Positions 18,348 to 26,370 of a DNA stretch of 64,000 bases are shown one piece after another (positions within the stretch are counted from its first letter, which is position 1; each line of letters opens with the position of its first letter). The stretch is taken from assembly GCA_900315035.1 (NCBI GenBank), contig OMXO01000005.1:51194-115193 (forward strand), in the 5' to 3' direction. The position numbers and the translations under genes are program-made. The notes under the pieces were generated by a model. That model searched no databases, had not been told where the DNA came from, and saw only the letters and a list, made by a program, of their open reading frames with translations. The stretch is from an uncultured Prevotella sp. GTDB lineage: Bacteria; Bacteroidota; Bacteroidia; Bacteroidales; Bacteroidaceae.

Positions 18348-18367
18348 ACCTAAAACTTGACAACCAG

Positions 18368-19414
18368 ATGAAAAGACTATACCTATCCATTTTATTCCTA
18401 TTGTCGATTCTGACTCTTTGGGCTCAGGATCAGCATGTTGTTTATTATCAGGCTGCCGACGGAAAGAAAGGTGCGGAGTTGAAGACTGCCTTGTTTCAGA
18501 TTATCAGCCCTCATGAAGTGCAGAGTTACACGCCCGGTGTCTGGAATGCGATTAACAGCTATGACATCCGTCCCGATGGCAAGATCTGGGACATCTATTC
18601 TTCGCTATCTAACTTCACGCCTGGCGGTGATCAGGACAATGGTGAGGATGTGGATGAAGGCATGAAGTATAACCGTGAGCATGCCATGCCCAAGAGTTGG
18701 TTCAACGAGGCTGAGCAGGACAACTACACCACGGCTGTCTATCCGATGTACACCGACCTGCATCACCTCTTCCCGACTGATCGCTATGTGAACTCCATGC
18801 GCTCTAACTATCCTTATGGTGAAGTGGGAAAGATAACCAAACAGTCGGCAGACGGCTATTCCAAATTTGGACGCTGCACAGACGAACTGGGCTATAAGCT
18901 GCAGGGACAGAACGGGCGTGTCTTTGAACCAGCCGACGAATACAAGGGCGACTTGGCCCGAGTCTATTTTTATATGGCCACGGCCTATGAGTCTTATAAG
19001 AATGAAAAGGGAGCCGAGCGTAGTCCGAAGGACTGGAAGAGCGATATGCTGACCTCTGACATCTATCCTTTCTTTACTGATTGGGCGCTGAAGATGCTCC
19101 TGCGCTGGGCAGAGCAAGACCCTATCAGTGAGAAAGAAATCAAGCGTAACGAGGCCATCTTCGGTATTCAGAAGAATCGTAATCCCTTTGTGGATTATCC
19201 TGGTCTTGAGCAGTATATTTGGGGCAATAGTATGGACGTGACCTTCAGCTATGACAACTACAAGCAGCCTGTCGTTACGGGTATCTCTGAGCTACATAAG
19301 ATGATGTCTCCGGAACCTGGTGCTATTTACGATCTTAAAGGTCGTCGAGTAAGTGGTGGCAACCTTCGTAAAGGAATCTACATTCGCGACGGCAAAAAGG
19401 TTGTTGTGCCATAA
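18368..19414 (+). CDS. Secreted endonuclease I family nuclease with C-terminal sorting-like tail
   Basis: Non-specific DNA/RNA nuclease of the EndA/NucM type, 348 aa from the ATG at 18368. The signal peptide MKRLYLSILFLLSILTLWAQ is followed by the family core: NREHAMPKSWF (catalytic His about 105), TDLHHLFPTDRYVNSMRSNY and a C-terminal ERSPKDWKSDML helix region. The last roughly 30 residues (AIYDLKGRRV ... KGIYIRDGKKVVV) form the same kind of tail as in the SGNH protein at 6115-6972, which suggests type IX secretion to the surface. It degrades extracellular nucleic acid next to a TonB receptor and an OB-domain lipoprotein. Confidence 0.9.
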   Translation: MKRLYLSILFLLSILTLWAQDQHVVYYQAADGKKGAELKTALFQIISPHEVQSYTPGVWNAINSYDIRPDGKIWDIYSSLSNFTPGGDQDNGEDVDEGMKYNREHAMPKSWFNEAEQDNYTTAVYPMYTDLHHLFPTDRYVNSMRSNYPYGEVGKITKQSADGYSKFGRCTDELGYKLQGQNGRVFEPADEYKGDLARVYFYMATAYESYKNEKGAERSPKDWKSDMLTSDIYPFFTDWALKMLLRWAEQDPISEKEIKRNEAIFGIQKNRNPFVDYPGLEQYIWGNSMDVTFSYDNYKQPVVTGISELHKMMSPEPGAIYDLKGRRVSGGNLRKGIYIRDGKKVVVP

Positions 19415-19435
19415 TCCAAAATAGTCAAATCTCCT

Positions 19436-19443
19436 TATATTTG
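19436..19443 (+). promoter_or_regulatory. -7 promoter box for the Ktr-like operon
   Basis: TATATTTG matches TAnnTTTG. It ends 25 bases before the ATG at 19469. Confidence 0.5.
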
Positions 19444-19468
19444 GAGGTGGGTATACTCTATTTTGTCG

Positions 19469-21304
19469 ATGTACATTCCTAAACGCTATCTGCTCTATCA
19501 GCAGAAATATATTGCGCCCTATGTCAATGCAGCGCTTCAGGTGGTCTCTTTCTTGGCCCACTTGGCAGCTGTTGCATTAATTGTCTGTGCAACATTGGAG
19601 TTTGGCTTTGAACTGTCAGCTCAGTTGAGACATGAATTTGCCTGGCTCTATTTCTGTGTGTGGATAACGTTTCTTGTGGATCGTATAAGTCACTTGATAC
19701 TCAAGAAGGGAAGTTACTGGAAGTCGGAATATAGTTTCTGGGGGTGGGGCGTCAATGCACTTTTGGCATTGACGCTATTGCCCATTATCGTTAAGGTGCT
19801 GGGGATTGATGATAGCACAGGGGTGATGAGTGTTCTGGATAATCGTTTTTTTCACCTGACTGTTCTGTTTGTCATATCCGTCATCGACCTCTCCGATGCG
19901 ATGATGAGTTCTTTGGGTCGGAAGGCAAACCCTGCCTTAATGATGGCCGTCAGCTTCCTACTTGTAATTCTTGTGGGCTCTGGTCTTCTGCTGATGCCGC
20001 GCTGCATTCAACATGGGGTTCATCTGTCATGGATAGATTCATTGTTTACAGCGACTAGTGCTGTTTGTGTAACGGGCTTGGCTACGATTGATGTACCAAC
20101 TACATTTACTGTATTTGGACAGATGGTTATCATGTTATTAATACAGATAGGTGGATTGGGAGTGATGACCATAACCAGTTTCTTCGCCCTTTTCTTCATG
20201 GGTAACTCTTCTATTTATAACCAGATGCTCGTGCGCGACATGGTGAGTTCTAAGTCCTTGGCTTCGCTTTGGTCAACGTTGCTTAATATTTTTGGATTTA
20301 CTATCTTCATAGAACTGGCTGGAGCTATAGCAATCTTTTTTAATATTCATGGCACGATTGGCCTTTCTTTCAACCAAGAACTCTTCTTCAGTCTATTCCA
20401 TTCCATATCGGCTTTCTGCAATGCAGGCTTCTCCATCTATCGTGACGGGCTGAGTGCTCCCGAGTTGATGGAGCACCACTGCTGGCTCTATATCATCGTG
20501 GCGTTACTTATTATCCTTGGTGGTATTGGATACCCAGTGCTCGTGAATTTCAAGATGGCTGTCTATAAGTATGTTGAAGGTGTATGGCTGTGGATGCATG
20601 GACGGCGCTATGTCCGCTTCAGCATTCCCAATCTATATGACATGAACACGAAGATTGTGCTTCGTACAACGGCCATCCTTATTCTCATCGGCAGTGTCTC
20701 AATAGGTCTTTTTGAGTGGAACAATGCTTTCTACGGCATGCGTTTGGAAGAAAAACTTACTCAGGCTTTTTTCAATGCTGTCAGTCCGCGAACGGCAGGC
20801 TTTATCAGCGTAGATCTTGGAAATTTGTGCATTCAGAGCATCATCATCTATACAATTTTGATGTGGATAGGAGGTGCTTCACAGTCAACGGCTGGTGGTA
20901 TCAAGGTGAATGCTTTTGCTGTAAGCTTGCTCAATATCCGTGCCGTTATACGTGGCACAGACCATGTGGAGTTTGCTGGGCGCGAGTTGTCGATCGATTC
21001 CTTGCGCAGGGCTAATGTTGCTGTCTTTGTCAGTTTCGGAGTGTTGGCGATTTTTGTTTTCGTGATGACAGTCCTTGAACCACATTTGCCTTTAAAGGCA
21101 GTAATTTTTGAATGCGTGTCGGCCTTCGGAACCGTTGGCTCTTCTCTTGGAATTACCACCCAATTGGGCGATTCTGCGAAGTTACTTCTCGTTTTGTTGA
21201 TGTTTTTAGGGCGAGTCGGCTTGGTTACATTAGCCCAGGGATTACTGCATCAGTATAAGAATCATAATTATCAATTACCAAAAGACAGTATTATCATATC
21301 ATGA
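19469..21304 (+). CDS. ktrB: TrkH/KtrB-family potassium uptake membrane protein
   Basis: Ion-conducting subunit, 611 aa from the ATG at 19469; a TTG two codons earlier is also in frame. Four P-loop repeats supply the selectivity filter: TATSAVCVTGLATID, SISAFCNAGFSIY, AVSPRTAGFISVD and SAFGTVGSSLGIT. The extra roughly 150 N-terminal residues contain additional membrane helices before the first repeat, making it longer than a classical KtrB. It overlaps the single-RCK regulator by 4 bases (ATGA), so the pair resembles KtrAB rather than TrkAH. A different TrkAH pair lies at 27337-30143. Confidence 0.88.
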   Translation: MYIPKRYLLYQQKYIAPYVNAALQVVSFLAHLAAVALIVCATLEFGFELSAQLRHEFAWLYFCVWITFLVDRISHLILKKGSYWKSEYSFWGWGVNALLALTLLPIIVKVLGIDDSTGVMSVLDNRFFHLTVLFVISVIDLSDAMMSSLGRKANPALMMAVSFLLVILVGSGLLLMPRCIQHGVHLSWIDSLFTATSAVCVTGLATIDVPTTFTVFGQMVIMLLIQIGGLGVMTITSFFALFFMGNSSIYNQMLVRDMVSSKSLASLWSTLLNIFGFTIFIELAGAIAIFFNIHGTIGLSFNQELFFSLFHSISAFCNAGFSIYRDGLSAPELMEHHCWLYIIVALLIILGGIGYPVLVNFKMAVYKYVEGVWLWMHGRRYVRFSIPNLYDMNTKIVLRTTAILILIGSVSIGLFEWNNAFYGMRLEEKLTQAFFNAVSPRTAGFISVDLGNLCIQSIIIYTILMWIGGASQSTAGGIKVNAFAVSLLNIRAVIRGTDHVEFAGRELSIDSLRRANVAVFVSFGVLAIFVFVMTVLEPHLPLKAVIFECVSAFGTVGSSLGITTQLGDSAKLLLVLLMFLGRVGLVTLAQGLLHQYKNHNYQLPKDSIIIS

Positions 21305-21987
21305 AGTGTATAATTATAGGTTTAGGGACTTATGGCAAGGTGCTTGCTGTCGAATTTTCTGGATTCGGTCATGAGGTGATAGGTGCCGATAATGACGCCA
21401 GCCGTGTAGAACGTGTGAAGGATAGCTGTGCTGCGGTATTTCAGATTGATGCCTGTGACGAACTGGCACTGTCGGTATTGCCGCTTAAGAAAGTTGATGT
21501 GGTCATTGTGGCTATTGGTCGTAACCTGGGCGCTTCTGTACGTGTGGTGGCCCTGCTAAAAAAGTTGGGCGTGAAACATATTTATGCACGTGCCAATGAC
21601 TATGTACACAGAAACATCCTGCAGGCTTTCGATATTGATCGGGTGCTCATTCCGGAAGAACGAGCTGCACACGACTTGGTGCGCCAGATGGAACTGGGCG
21701 TAAAGACCTCGCAGTTTCGTGTCGATGGAAAATACAGTGTCTTTATGTTCTGTATCCCAAAAGTTTTTGTCGGTCATAAACTTAACGACTTGCATCTTAA
21801 CGAGGAGTTCGACCTGAAAGTCATTGCTGTAAAACAGGCGGGAAAGTCTGTCAACAGCCTCGGTATCGCCTACAAAGAGTCTGCTGTGGCTGAAGGTGCG
21901 GAAGATGACATTGTCTTGCAGGCCGATGACGAATTGGTGTGCTACGGCAAAGAGTCCGACTTCAGAAAATTCTGTAGGATGCTGTAG
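21301..21987 (+). CDS. ktrA: KtrA/TrkA-family potassium channel regulator (single RCK)
   Basis: Cytoplasmic nucleotide-gated regulator, 228 aa: one Rossmann RCK_N domain (IIGLGTYGKVLAVEFSGFGH, with GxGxxG as GLGTYG) and one RCK_C domain (about 140-228, ending DELVCYGKESDFRKF). Length and single-domain form fit KtrA. Translationally coupled to the membrane subunit through ATGA. A hairpin follows 14 bases after the stop. Confidence 0.9.
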   Translation: MKCIIIGLGTYGKVLAVEFSGFGHEVIGADNDASRVERVKDSCAAVFQIDACDELALSVLPLKKVDVVIVAIGRNLGASVRVVALLKKLGVKHIYARANDYVHRNILQAFDIDRVLIPEERAAHDLVRQMELGVKTSQFRVDGKYSVFMFCIPKVFVGHKLNDLHLNEEFDLKVIAVKQAGKSVNSLGIAYKESAVAEGAEDDIVLQADDELVCYGKESDFRKFCRML

Positions 21988-22001
21988 GCTTAAGACAAAG
22001 T

Positions 22002-22031
22002 ATCCCTCAGGTTGAGATATACCTGAGGGAT
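22002..22031. terminator. Hairpin after ktrA, facing the tRNA gene
   Basis: Perfect 11-bp stem ATCCCTCAGGT (22002-22012) with ACCTGAGGGAT (22021-22031), 8-nt loop. No long T run on the plus strand. It lies between the convergent ktrA and tRNA genes and could serve both. Confidence 0.6.
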
Positions 22032-22042
22032 TGTGATTCGTG

Positions 22043-22117
22043 TAGGGACACCCGGGCTCGAACCGGGGACCTCTGCAATGTGACTGCAGCGCTCTAAACC
22101 AACTGGGCTATGCCCCT
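22043..22117 (-). tRNA. tRNA, anticodon CAC by position (Val)
   Basis: 75-nt cloverleaf on the minus strand: 7-bp acceptor stem (AGGGGCA with TGTCCCT, one G-U), 4-bp D stem with one C-A mismatch (GCCC/GAGC), 5-bp anticodon stem CTGCA/TGCAG with loop GTCACAT, 5-bp T stem CCCGG/CCGGG with loop TTCGAGC. Counting from T33 gives CAC, which reads the valine codon GTG. CCA is not encoded. G at position 32 and the A1-U72 pair are unusual, so the identity is less certain than the fact of a tRNA. Confidence 0.8.
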
Positions 22118-22261
22118 AACTTTCATTAAGCGGGTGCAAAGGTAAACATTAATTTTGAATCTGCCAACGATTTCAACGTTTTTTTTCTTGATAACCACTC
22201 TTAAAATGTGCTATAACTATAATTAATCTTAACACGTGCGCGCATATTCATAATAATTTAG

Positions 22262-22269
22262 TAACTTTG
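22262..22269 (+). promoter_or_regulatory. -7 promoter box for glyS
   Basis: TAACTTTG followed by CAGCC matches TAnnTTTG. It ends 43 bases before the glyS ATG. Confidence 0.55.
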
Positions 22270-22312
22270 CAGCCGATAATTTTATATTTGGAATCAATAA
22301 TAAGCTAAAGAT

Positions 22313-23854
22313 ATGGCACAAGAAGATGTATTTAAGAAAATCGTGAGCCACTGTAAGGAATATGGTTTCGTGTTCCCCTCAAGTGAGATTTACGATGGTT
22401 TGGGCGCTGTTTACGACTATGGTCAGAATGGTGTAGAGTTGAAGAATAATATTAAGCAGTATTGGTGGAAGGCTATGACGATGCTGCACGAGAATATCGT
22501 GGGTATTGATTCGGCCATCTTCATGCACCCGACGATATGGAAGGCTTCTGGACACGTGGATGCCTTTAACGATCCTCTGATTGACAACCGTGACTCTAAG
22601 AAGCGCTATCGCGCTGACGTCCTGATCGAAGATCAGATTGCAAAATACGATGAGAAAATCCAGAAGGAAGTGGAAAAGGCTCGCAAGCGCTTTGGTGATA
22701 GTTTTGACGAGTCCAAGTATCTAGAGACTTCTGAGCGTGTGAAGGAGACCAAAGAGAAGCGCGATGCTTTACATGCCCGCTATGCTGCTGCTATGCAGGG
22801 ACCCGACCTCGATGAACTGAAACAGATTATCCTCGATGAGGAAATCGTTGACCCCATCAGTGGCACCAAGAATTGGACCGATGTGCGTCAGTTTAACCTG
22901 ATGTTCTCTACCGAGATGGGTGCTAGCGCTGATGCTTCGATGAAGATCTACCTGCGTCCGGAAACAGCCCAGGGTATCTTCGTAAACTACCTGAACGTGC
23001 AGAAGACTGGCCGTATGAAGATACCTTTTGGTATCGCCCAGATAGGTAAGGCATTCCGCAATGAGATTGTTGCCCGTCAGTTCATCTTCCGTATGCGTGA
23101 GTTTGAACAGATGGAGATGCAGTTCTTTGTACAGCCAGGCACCGAACTGGAGTGGTTCCCGAAGTGGAAGGAAACCCGTATGAAGTGGCATCAGGCACTC
23201 GGCTTTGGTGCAGAGAACTACCGTTTCCATGATCACGACAAGTTGGCTCACTATGCTAATGCTGCTACCGATATTGAGTTTAAGATGCCGTTTGGCTTCA
23301 AGGAGGTGGAGGGTATTCACTCTCGTACTAACTTTGACCTGAGCCAGCATGAGAAGTACTCTGGCAAGTCAATCAAGTACTTCGATCCTCAGACTAACGA
23401 AAGTTATACCCCGTACGTGATTGAGACTTCGATAGGTGTTGATCGTATGTTCCTTTCTATCATGTGTCATGCTTTTGAGGAGGAGAAACTGGCGAACGGC
23501 GAGACCCGCGTGGTGTTGAAGTTGCCTGCAGCGCTGGCTCCTGTGAAGTGTGCCGTGATGCCGCTGGTGAAGAAAGACGGTCTGCCTGAAAAGGCTCGCG
23601 AGATCATTGACCAGTTGAAGTTCCATTTCAACTGTCAATACGACGAGAAGGACTCTATCGGCAAGCGTTATCGTAGGCAAGATGCCATTGGTACACCATA
23701 TTGCGTGACCGTGGATCACGACACGCTGACCGATGGTTGTGTAACCTTACGTTTCCGCGATACGATGGAGCAGGAGCGTGTGGCTATTAGTGAACTGAAT
23801 GGTATTATCGAGGACAAGGTTAGTATCGCCAGTCTGTTGAAGAAACTTCAGTAA
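22313..23854 (+). CDS. glyS: Glycyl-tRNA synthetase (class II, homodimeric type)
   Basis: Charges tRNA-Gly, 513 aa, single-chain form as in Gram-positives and eukaryotes rather than the split GlyQ/GlyS. N-terminus FKKIVSHCKEYGFVFPSSEIY, then an inserted helical coiled segment (about 105-160, rich in Lys/Glu), the class II motif 2 region FRNEIVARQFIFRMREFEQME, motif 3 IETSIGVDRMFLSIM, and a C-terminal anticodon-binding domain (KCAVMPLVKKDGLPEKA ... DTMEQERV). The following FKBP gene starts immediately after the stop with no gap. Confidence 0.96.
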   Translation: MAQEDVFKKIVSHCKEYGFVFPSSEIYDGLGAVYDYGQNGVELKNNIKQYWWKAMTMLHENIVGIDSAIFMHPTIWKASGHVDAFNDPLIDNRDSKKRYRADVLIEDQIAKYDEKIQKEVEKARKRFGDSFDESKYLETSERVKETKEKRDALHARYAAAMQGPDLDELKQIILDEEIVDPISGTKNWTDVRQFNLMFSTEMGASADASMKIYLRPETAQGIFVNYLNVQKTGRMKIPFGIAQIGKAFRNEIVARQFIFRMREFEQMEMQFFVQPGTELEWFPKWKETRMKWHQALGFGAENYRFHDHDKLAHYANAATDIEFKMPFGFKEVEGIHSRTNFDLSQHEKYSGKSIKYFDPQTNESYTPYVIETSIGVDRMFLSIMCHAFEEEKLANGETRVVLKLPAALAPVKCAVMPLVKKDGLPEKAREIIDQLKFHFNCQYDEKDSIGKRYRRQDAIGTPYCVTVDHDTLTDGCVTLRFRDTMEQERVAISELNGIIEDKVSIASLLKKLQ

Positions 23855-24469
23855 ATGAAAGAACTCAAGTACATATTACTCGCGCTGATGATGCTGCCAC
23901 TTACACTGGCAGTATCGTCGTGCAGCGAGGAGAACGAAGACGAAGACGAGTTCGTAAACTGGCAGGTACGTAACGACGAGATGCAGTCCCAGTGGGCTAA
24001 TAACTCATCGCTTAAGAAGCTCAAGGCCTACACAATGGACCCGAACACGGCGGGAGGCATCAGTGACTACGTCTATGTGGAGAGTCTGGATGGAACAGCG
24101 ATATCTATCGAGGACGATCTTTTTATGCCTATATTTACAGATACTTGTCGTGTGGCCTATCGTGGTTATCTGATCCCTTCGAAGTCATATCCTAACGGCT
24201 ATATATTTGATCAGTCGTATCTCGGTGACTTCAAGTGGACAACGGCTGCACCCTATACGGCCGTTTGCTCGAGTTTTGTCGTAGGTTTTACCACTGCACT
24301 GATGAAAATGCATGTCGGTGAACGCTGGCGCGTGTATATCCCTTATCAGTTAGCCTATGGCGGCAACTCATCCACGAGCTACCCTGCCTACAGCAACATG
24401 ATATTCGACATTGCACTATTTGAGAAATGGAAGGCCAGGGATAATGTGCCGCCATTTAAGACCAGATAA
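23855..24469 (+). CDS. FKBP-type peptidyl-prolyl isomerase lipoprotein
   Basis: Periplasmic or surface protein-folding helper, 204 aa. The lipoprotein signal ends LAVSSC, followed by an acidic SEENEDEDE stretch typical of surface-exported Bacteroidetes lipoproteins. The FKBP core is in the second half: FTDTCRVAYRGYLIPS, FDQSY, VVGFTTALMKMHVGERWRVY and IPYQLAYGG, ending FDIALFEKW. The start codon follows the glyS stop directly. Substrate unknown. Confidence 0.88.
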   Translation: MKELKYILLALMMLPLTLAVSSCSEENEDEDEFVNWQVRNDEMQSQWANNSSLKKLKAYTMDPNTAGGISDYVYVESLDGTAISIEDDLFMPIFTDTCRVAYRGYLIPSKSYPNGYIFDQSYLGDFKWTTAAPYTAVCSSFVVGFTTALMKMHVGERWRVYIPYQLAYGGNSSTSYPAYSNMIFDIALFEKWKARDNVPPFKTR

Positions 24470-24502
24470 GAGCAATATATTTTAACTAAAAAACCGACAG
24501 CG

Positions 24503-25342
24503 ATGCAGAAGTATGCCGACTACATTAAACGGATTGAGATCGATTCTCTTTGGAGCGGGAAGAAACACATCGTATGGAATCTGAATCGCCAGGTAAACAT
24601 CCTGAGCGGCAGTAACGGACAGGGCAAGAGCACCATTCTGAACAAGGTGGTGAAAGGCTTGTCGGCAGGCGGTGAGTTCCCCAGTCACATGCTGAAAGGT
24701 GTGAGGATTGATGTGGAACCCGAGGATGCGAAGTGGATACGTTACGATGTGATTCGCTCGCTCGATTCGCCCATGATTGAACTATCTGAGTCGGGACTGA
24801 TGAATAGTCTGGCTAAGATTCGTGAGATAGCGGGACCTGTAGCCGTAAGGTCAGCGCTCGACTTCCAGATATATCATCTGCAGCGCAAATATCTTGACTA
24901 TCAGGTAAATATTGGCAACCGTATTATTGCTGAGTTGCAGCAGGGCAATATGGATGCTGCCCAGCACCTATCAGAGCAAAAGAAACGATTCCAGGATATC
25001 GTCGATGACCTCTTCTCGGAGACGGGCAAGAAGATCGTACGTACGGAGAACGAGATCCGTTTCTCGCAGATTGGTGAGACGTTGGTTCCCTACCAACTGT
25101 CGAGTGGCGAGAAGCAGATGCTGGCCATCCTGCTGACGGTGCTAGTGGAAGACAATCAGCCTTATGTACTCTTTATGGACGAGCCTGAGGTGTCGTTGCA
25201 TATCGAGTGGCAGAAACGGTTGATTGACCTCTGTCTTGAGTTGAATCCCAACGTACAGATTATTCTGACTACTCACTCGCCAGCCGTAGTGATGAACGGC
25301 TGGGTGGATAGTGTGACGGAGGTGAGCGACATTACGGAATAA
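24503..25342 (+). CDS. ABC-type/OLD-like AAA ATPase, partner of a DUF4435 protein
   Basis: 279 aa, single-domain ATPase of the SMC/RecF/OLD class. Walker A GSNGQGKST (36-44), a helical insert (about 110-180, including KRFQDIVDDLFSETGKKI), signature LSSGEKQML (about 199-207), Walker B VLFMDEPEVSLH (about 222-233) and the switch His in TTHSPAVV. No membrane segment, so it is not a transporter subunit. Shorter than the ATPases of known PARIS or OLD systems. The next gene encodes a DUF4435 protein, and the two are separated by 29 bases made largely of a perfect palindrome. Possible role: sensor/clamp ATPase of a two-gene defence or DNA-repair module; not proven. Confidence 0.82.
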   Translation: MQKYADYIKRIEIDSLWSGKKHIVWNLNRQVNILSGSNGQGKSTILNKVVKGLSAGGEFPSHMLKGVRIDVEPEDAKWIRYDVIRSLDSPMIELSESGLMNSLAKIREIAGPVAVRSALDFQIYHLQRKYLDYQVNIGNRIIAELQQGNMDAAQHLSEQKKRFQDIVDDLFSETGKKIVRTENEIRFSQIGETLVPYQLSSGEKQMLAILLTVLVEDNQPYVLFMDEPEVSLHIEWQKRLIDLCLELNPNVQIILTTHSPAVVMNGWVDSVTEVSDITE

Positions 25343-25372
25343 TTAGTAATTGGCATCTTTAATTACTAATTA
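25340..25372. promoter_or_regulatory. Perfect 12-bp palindrome spanning the ATPase stop and the DUF4435 start
   Basis: TAATTAGTAATT (25340-25351) and AATTACTAATTA (25361-25372) with a 9-nt spacer. The left arm begins with the TAA stop of the ATPase, and the right arm ends at the first base of the ATG of the next gene. As RNA it could fold over the ribosome-binding region; as DNA it could be an operator. The arm also contains 7-nt periodicity (TAATTAG TAATT). Confidence 0.55.
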
Positions 25373-26370
25373 TGGGGAAGAGGCTCCGTGATAATCTGAA
25401 TAGTAACTACTTTGAGGCTGCCAATGCGCTGACCTCGAAGAAAGCCCGGCATAGGATTGTGGCCTATGTCGAGAGCTATGATGATATCTACTTCTGGCGT
25501 ACAGTGCTCGGTGAGTTTGAAAACGACAAACGCTATTTTGAGGTGATGCTGCCGTCGAAGGTCAACCTGACGCGTGGAAAGAAATCGGTGCTAATGAACT
25601 TTCTTGAGGGTGAGCCGCTGGGCAAAGATATGATAGCATGCGTGGATGCCGATTACGACTACTTGTTGCAACGGCGTACCAGGCAGTCGGCGATGGTTCT
25701 CGACAGTCCTTATGTGTTCCACACCTATGTCTATGCCATCGAGAATTTCCAGTGTTATGCCCCTTCGCTGCATAATGTCTGCGTATCGGTGACGCTTAAT
25801 GATCACCGTATCTTTGATTTCCGGACTTATTTCCAACTTTACAGTGAGGTGTTGTTCCCATTATTTGTATGGTCGATCATGCTTTATCGCAATGGCAATT
25901 ATCCGCGTTTTTCGATATCTGATTTCAATCGCATCTCTGACCCGGGCGGCTTCAACATGCATCATCCGGAGCCTTCTATTAGTAACGTGCGTCGCAAGGT
26001 TAGGACGAAGATTAATGACCTGCAACGACAGTTCCCTGATGCCAAAGAAGAATATCTTGCCACGAAAGCCGACCTGCTAGCGTTGGGCGTTACACCTCAG
26101 ACCACCTATTTATATATTCAGGGCCATCATCTGTTCGATACGGTGGTGTCACCGATACTCTCAAAGGTATGCAACGTCCTGCGGCAGGAGCGGCAGAACG
26201 AGATCTACCATGCCGCTGCCCACAAAACGCAGAAACATAACGAAATGACCTGCTACGAAAATTCGTTGCAGGACATTAAGGTGATGCTAAAGAAGAACAG
26301 CGGATACATGGCGTCTGAGCAGTTCCGCCGTATTCAGGATGATATACGACAATATCTGGACAGTTACTAA
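25372..26370 (+). CDS. DUF4435 (TOPRIM-like) domain protein
   Basis: 332 aa. The N-terminal half matches the DUF4435 pattern: VAYVESYDDIYFWRTVL with a Glu at about 34 in the position expected for the first TOPRIM acid, ACVDADYDYLL with acids at about 92, 94 and 96, and YAIENFQCY with Glu about 124. The C-terminal half is basic and helical with no known motif (RRKVRTKINDLQRQFP, YIQGHHLFDTVVSPIL). DUF4435 with an ATPase forms the anti-phage PARIS pair (AriA/AriB) in other bacteria. The stop overlaps the convergent manA stop by 4 bases. A nuclease role is inference. Confidence 0.8.
   Translation: MGKRLRDNLNSNYFEAANALTSKKARHRIVAYVESYDDIYFWRTVLGEFENDKRYFEVMLPSKVNLTRGKKSVLMNFLEGEPLGKDMIACVDADYDYLLQRRTRQSAMVLDSPYVFHTYVYAIENFQCYAPSLHNVCVSVTLNDHRIFDFRTYFQLYSEVLFPLFVWSIMLYRNGNYPRFSISDFNRISDPGGFNMHHPEPSISNVRRKVRTKINDLQRQFPDAKEEYLATKADLLALGVTPQTTYLYIQGHHLFDTVVSPILSKVCNVLRQERQNEIYHAAAHKTQKHNEMTCYENSLQDIKVMLKKNSGYMASEQFRRIQDDIRQYLDSY

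Noticed and set aside
24503-26370. Firm assignment as a PARIS system
   Set aside because: Domain types agree, but the ATPase is much smaller and no mobile context is visible; kept only as a resemblance.
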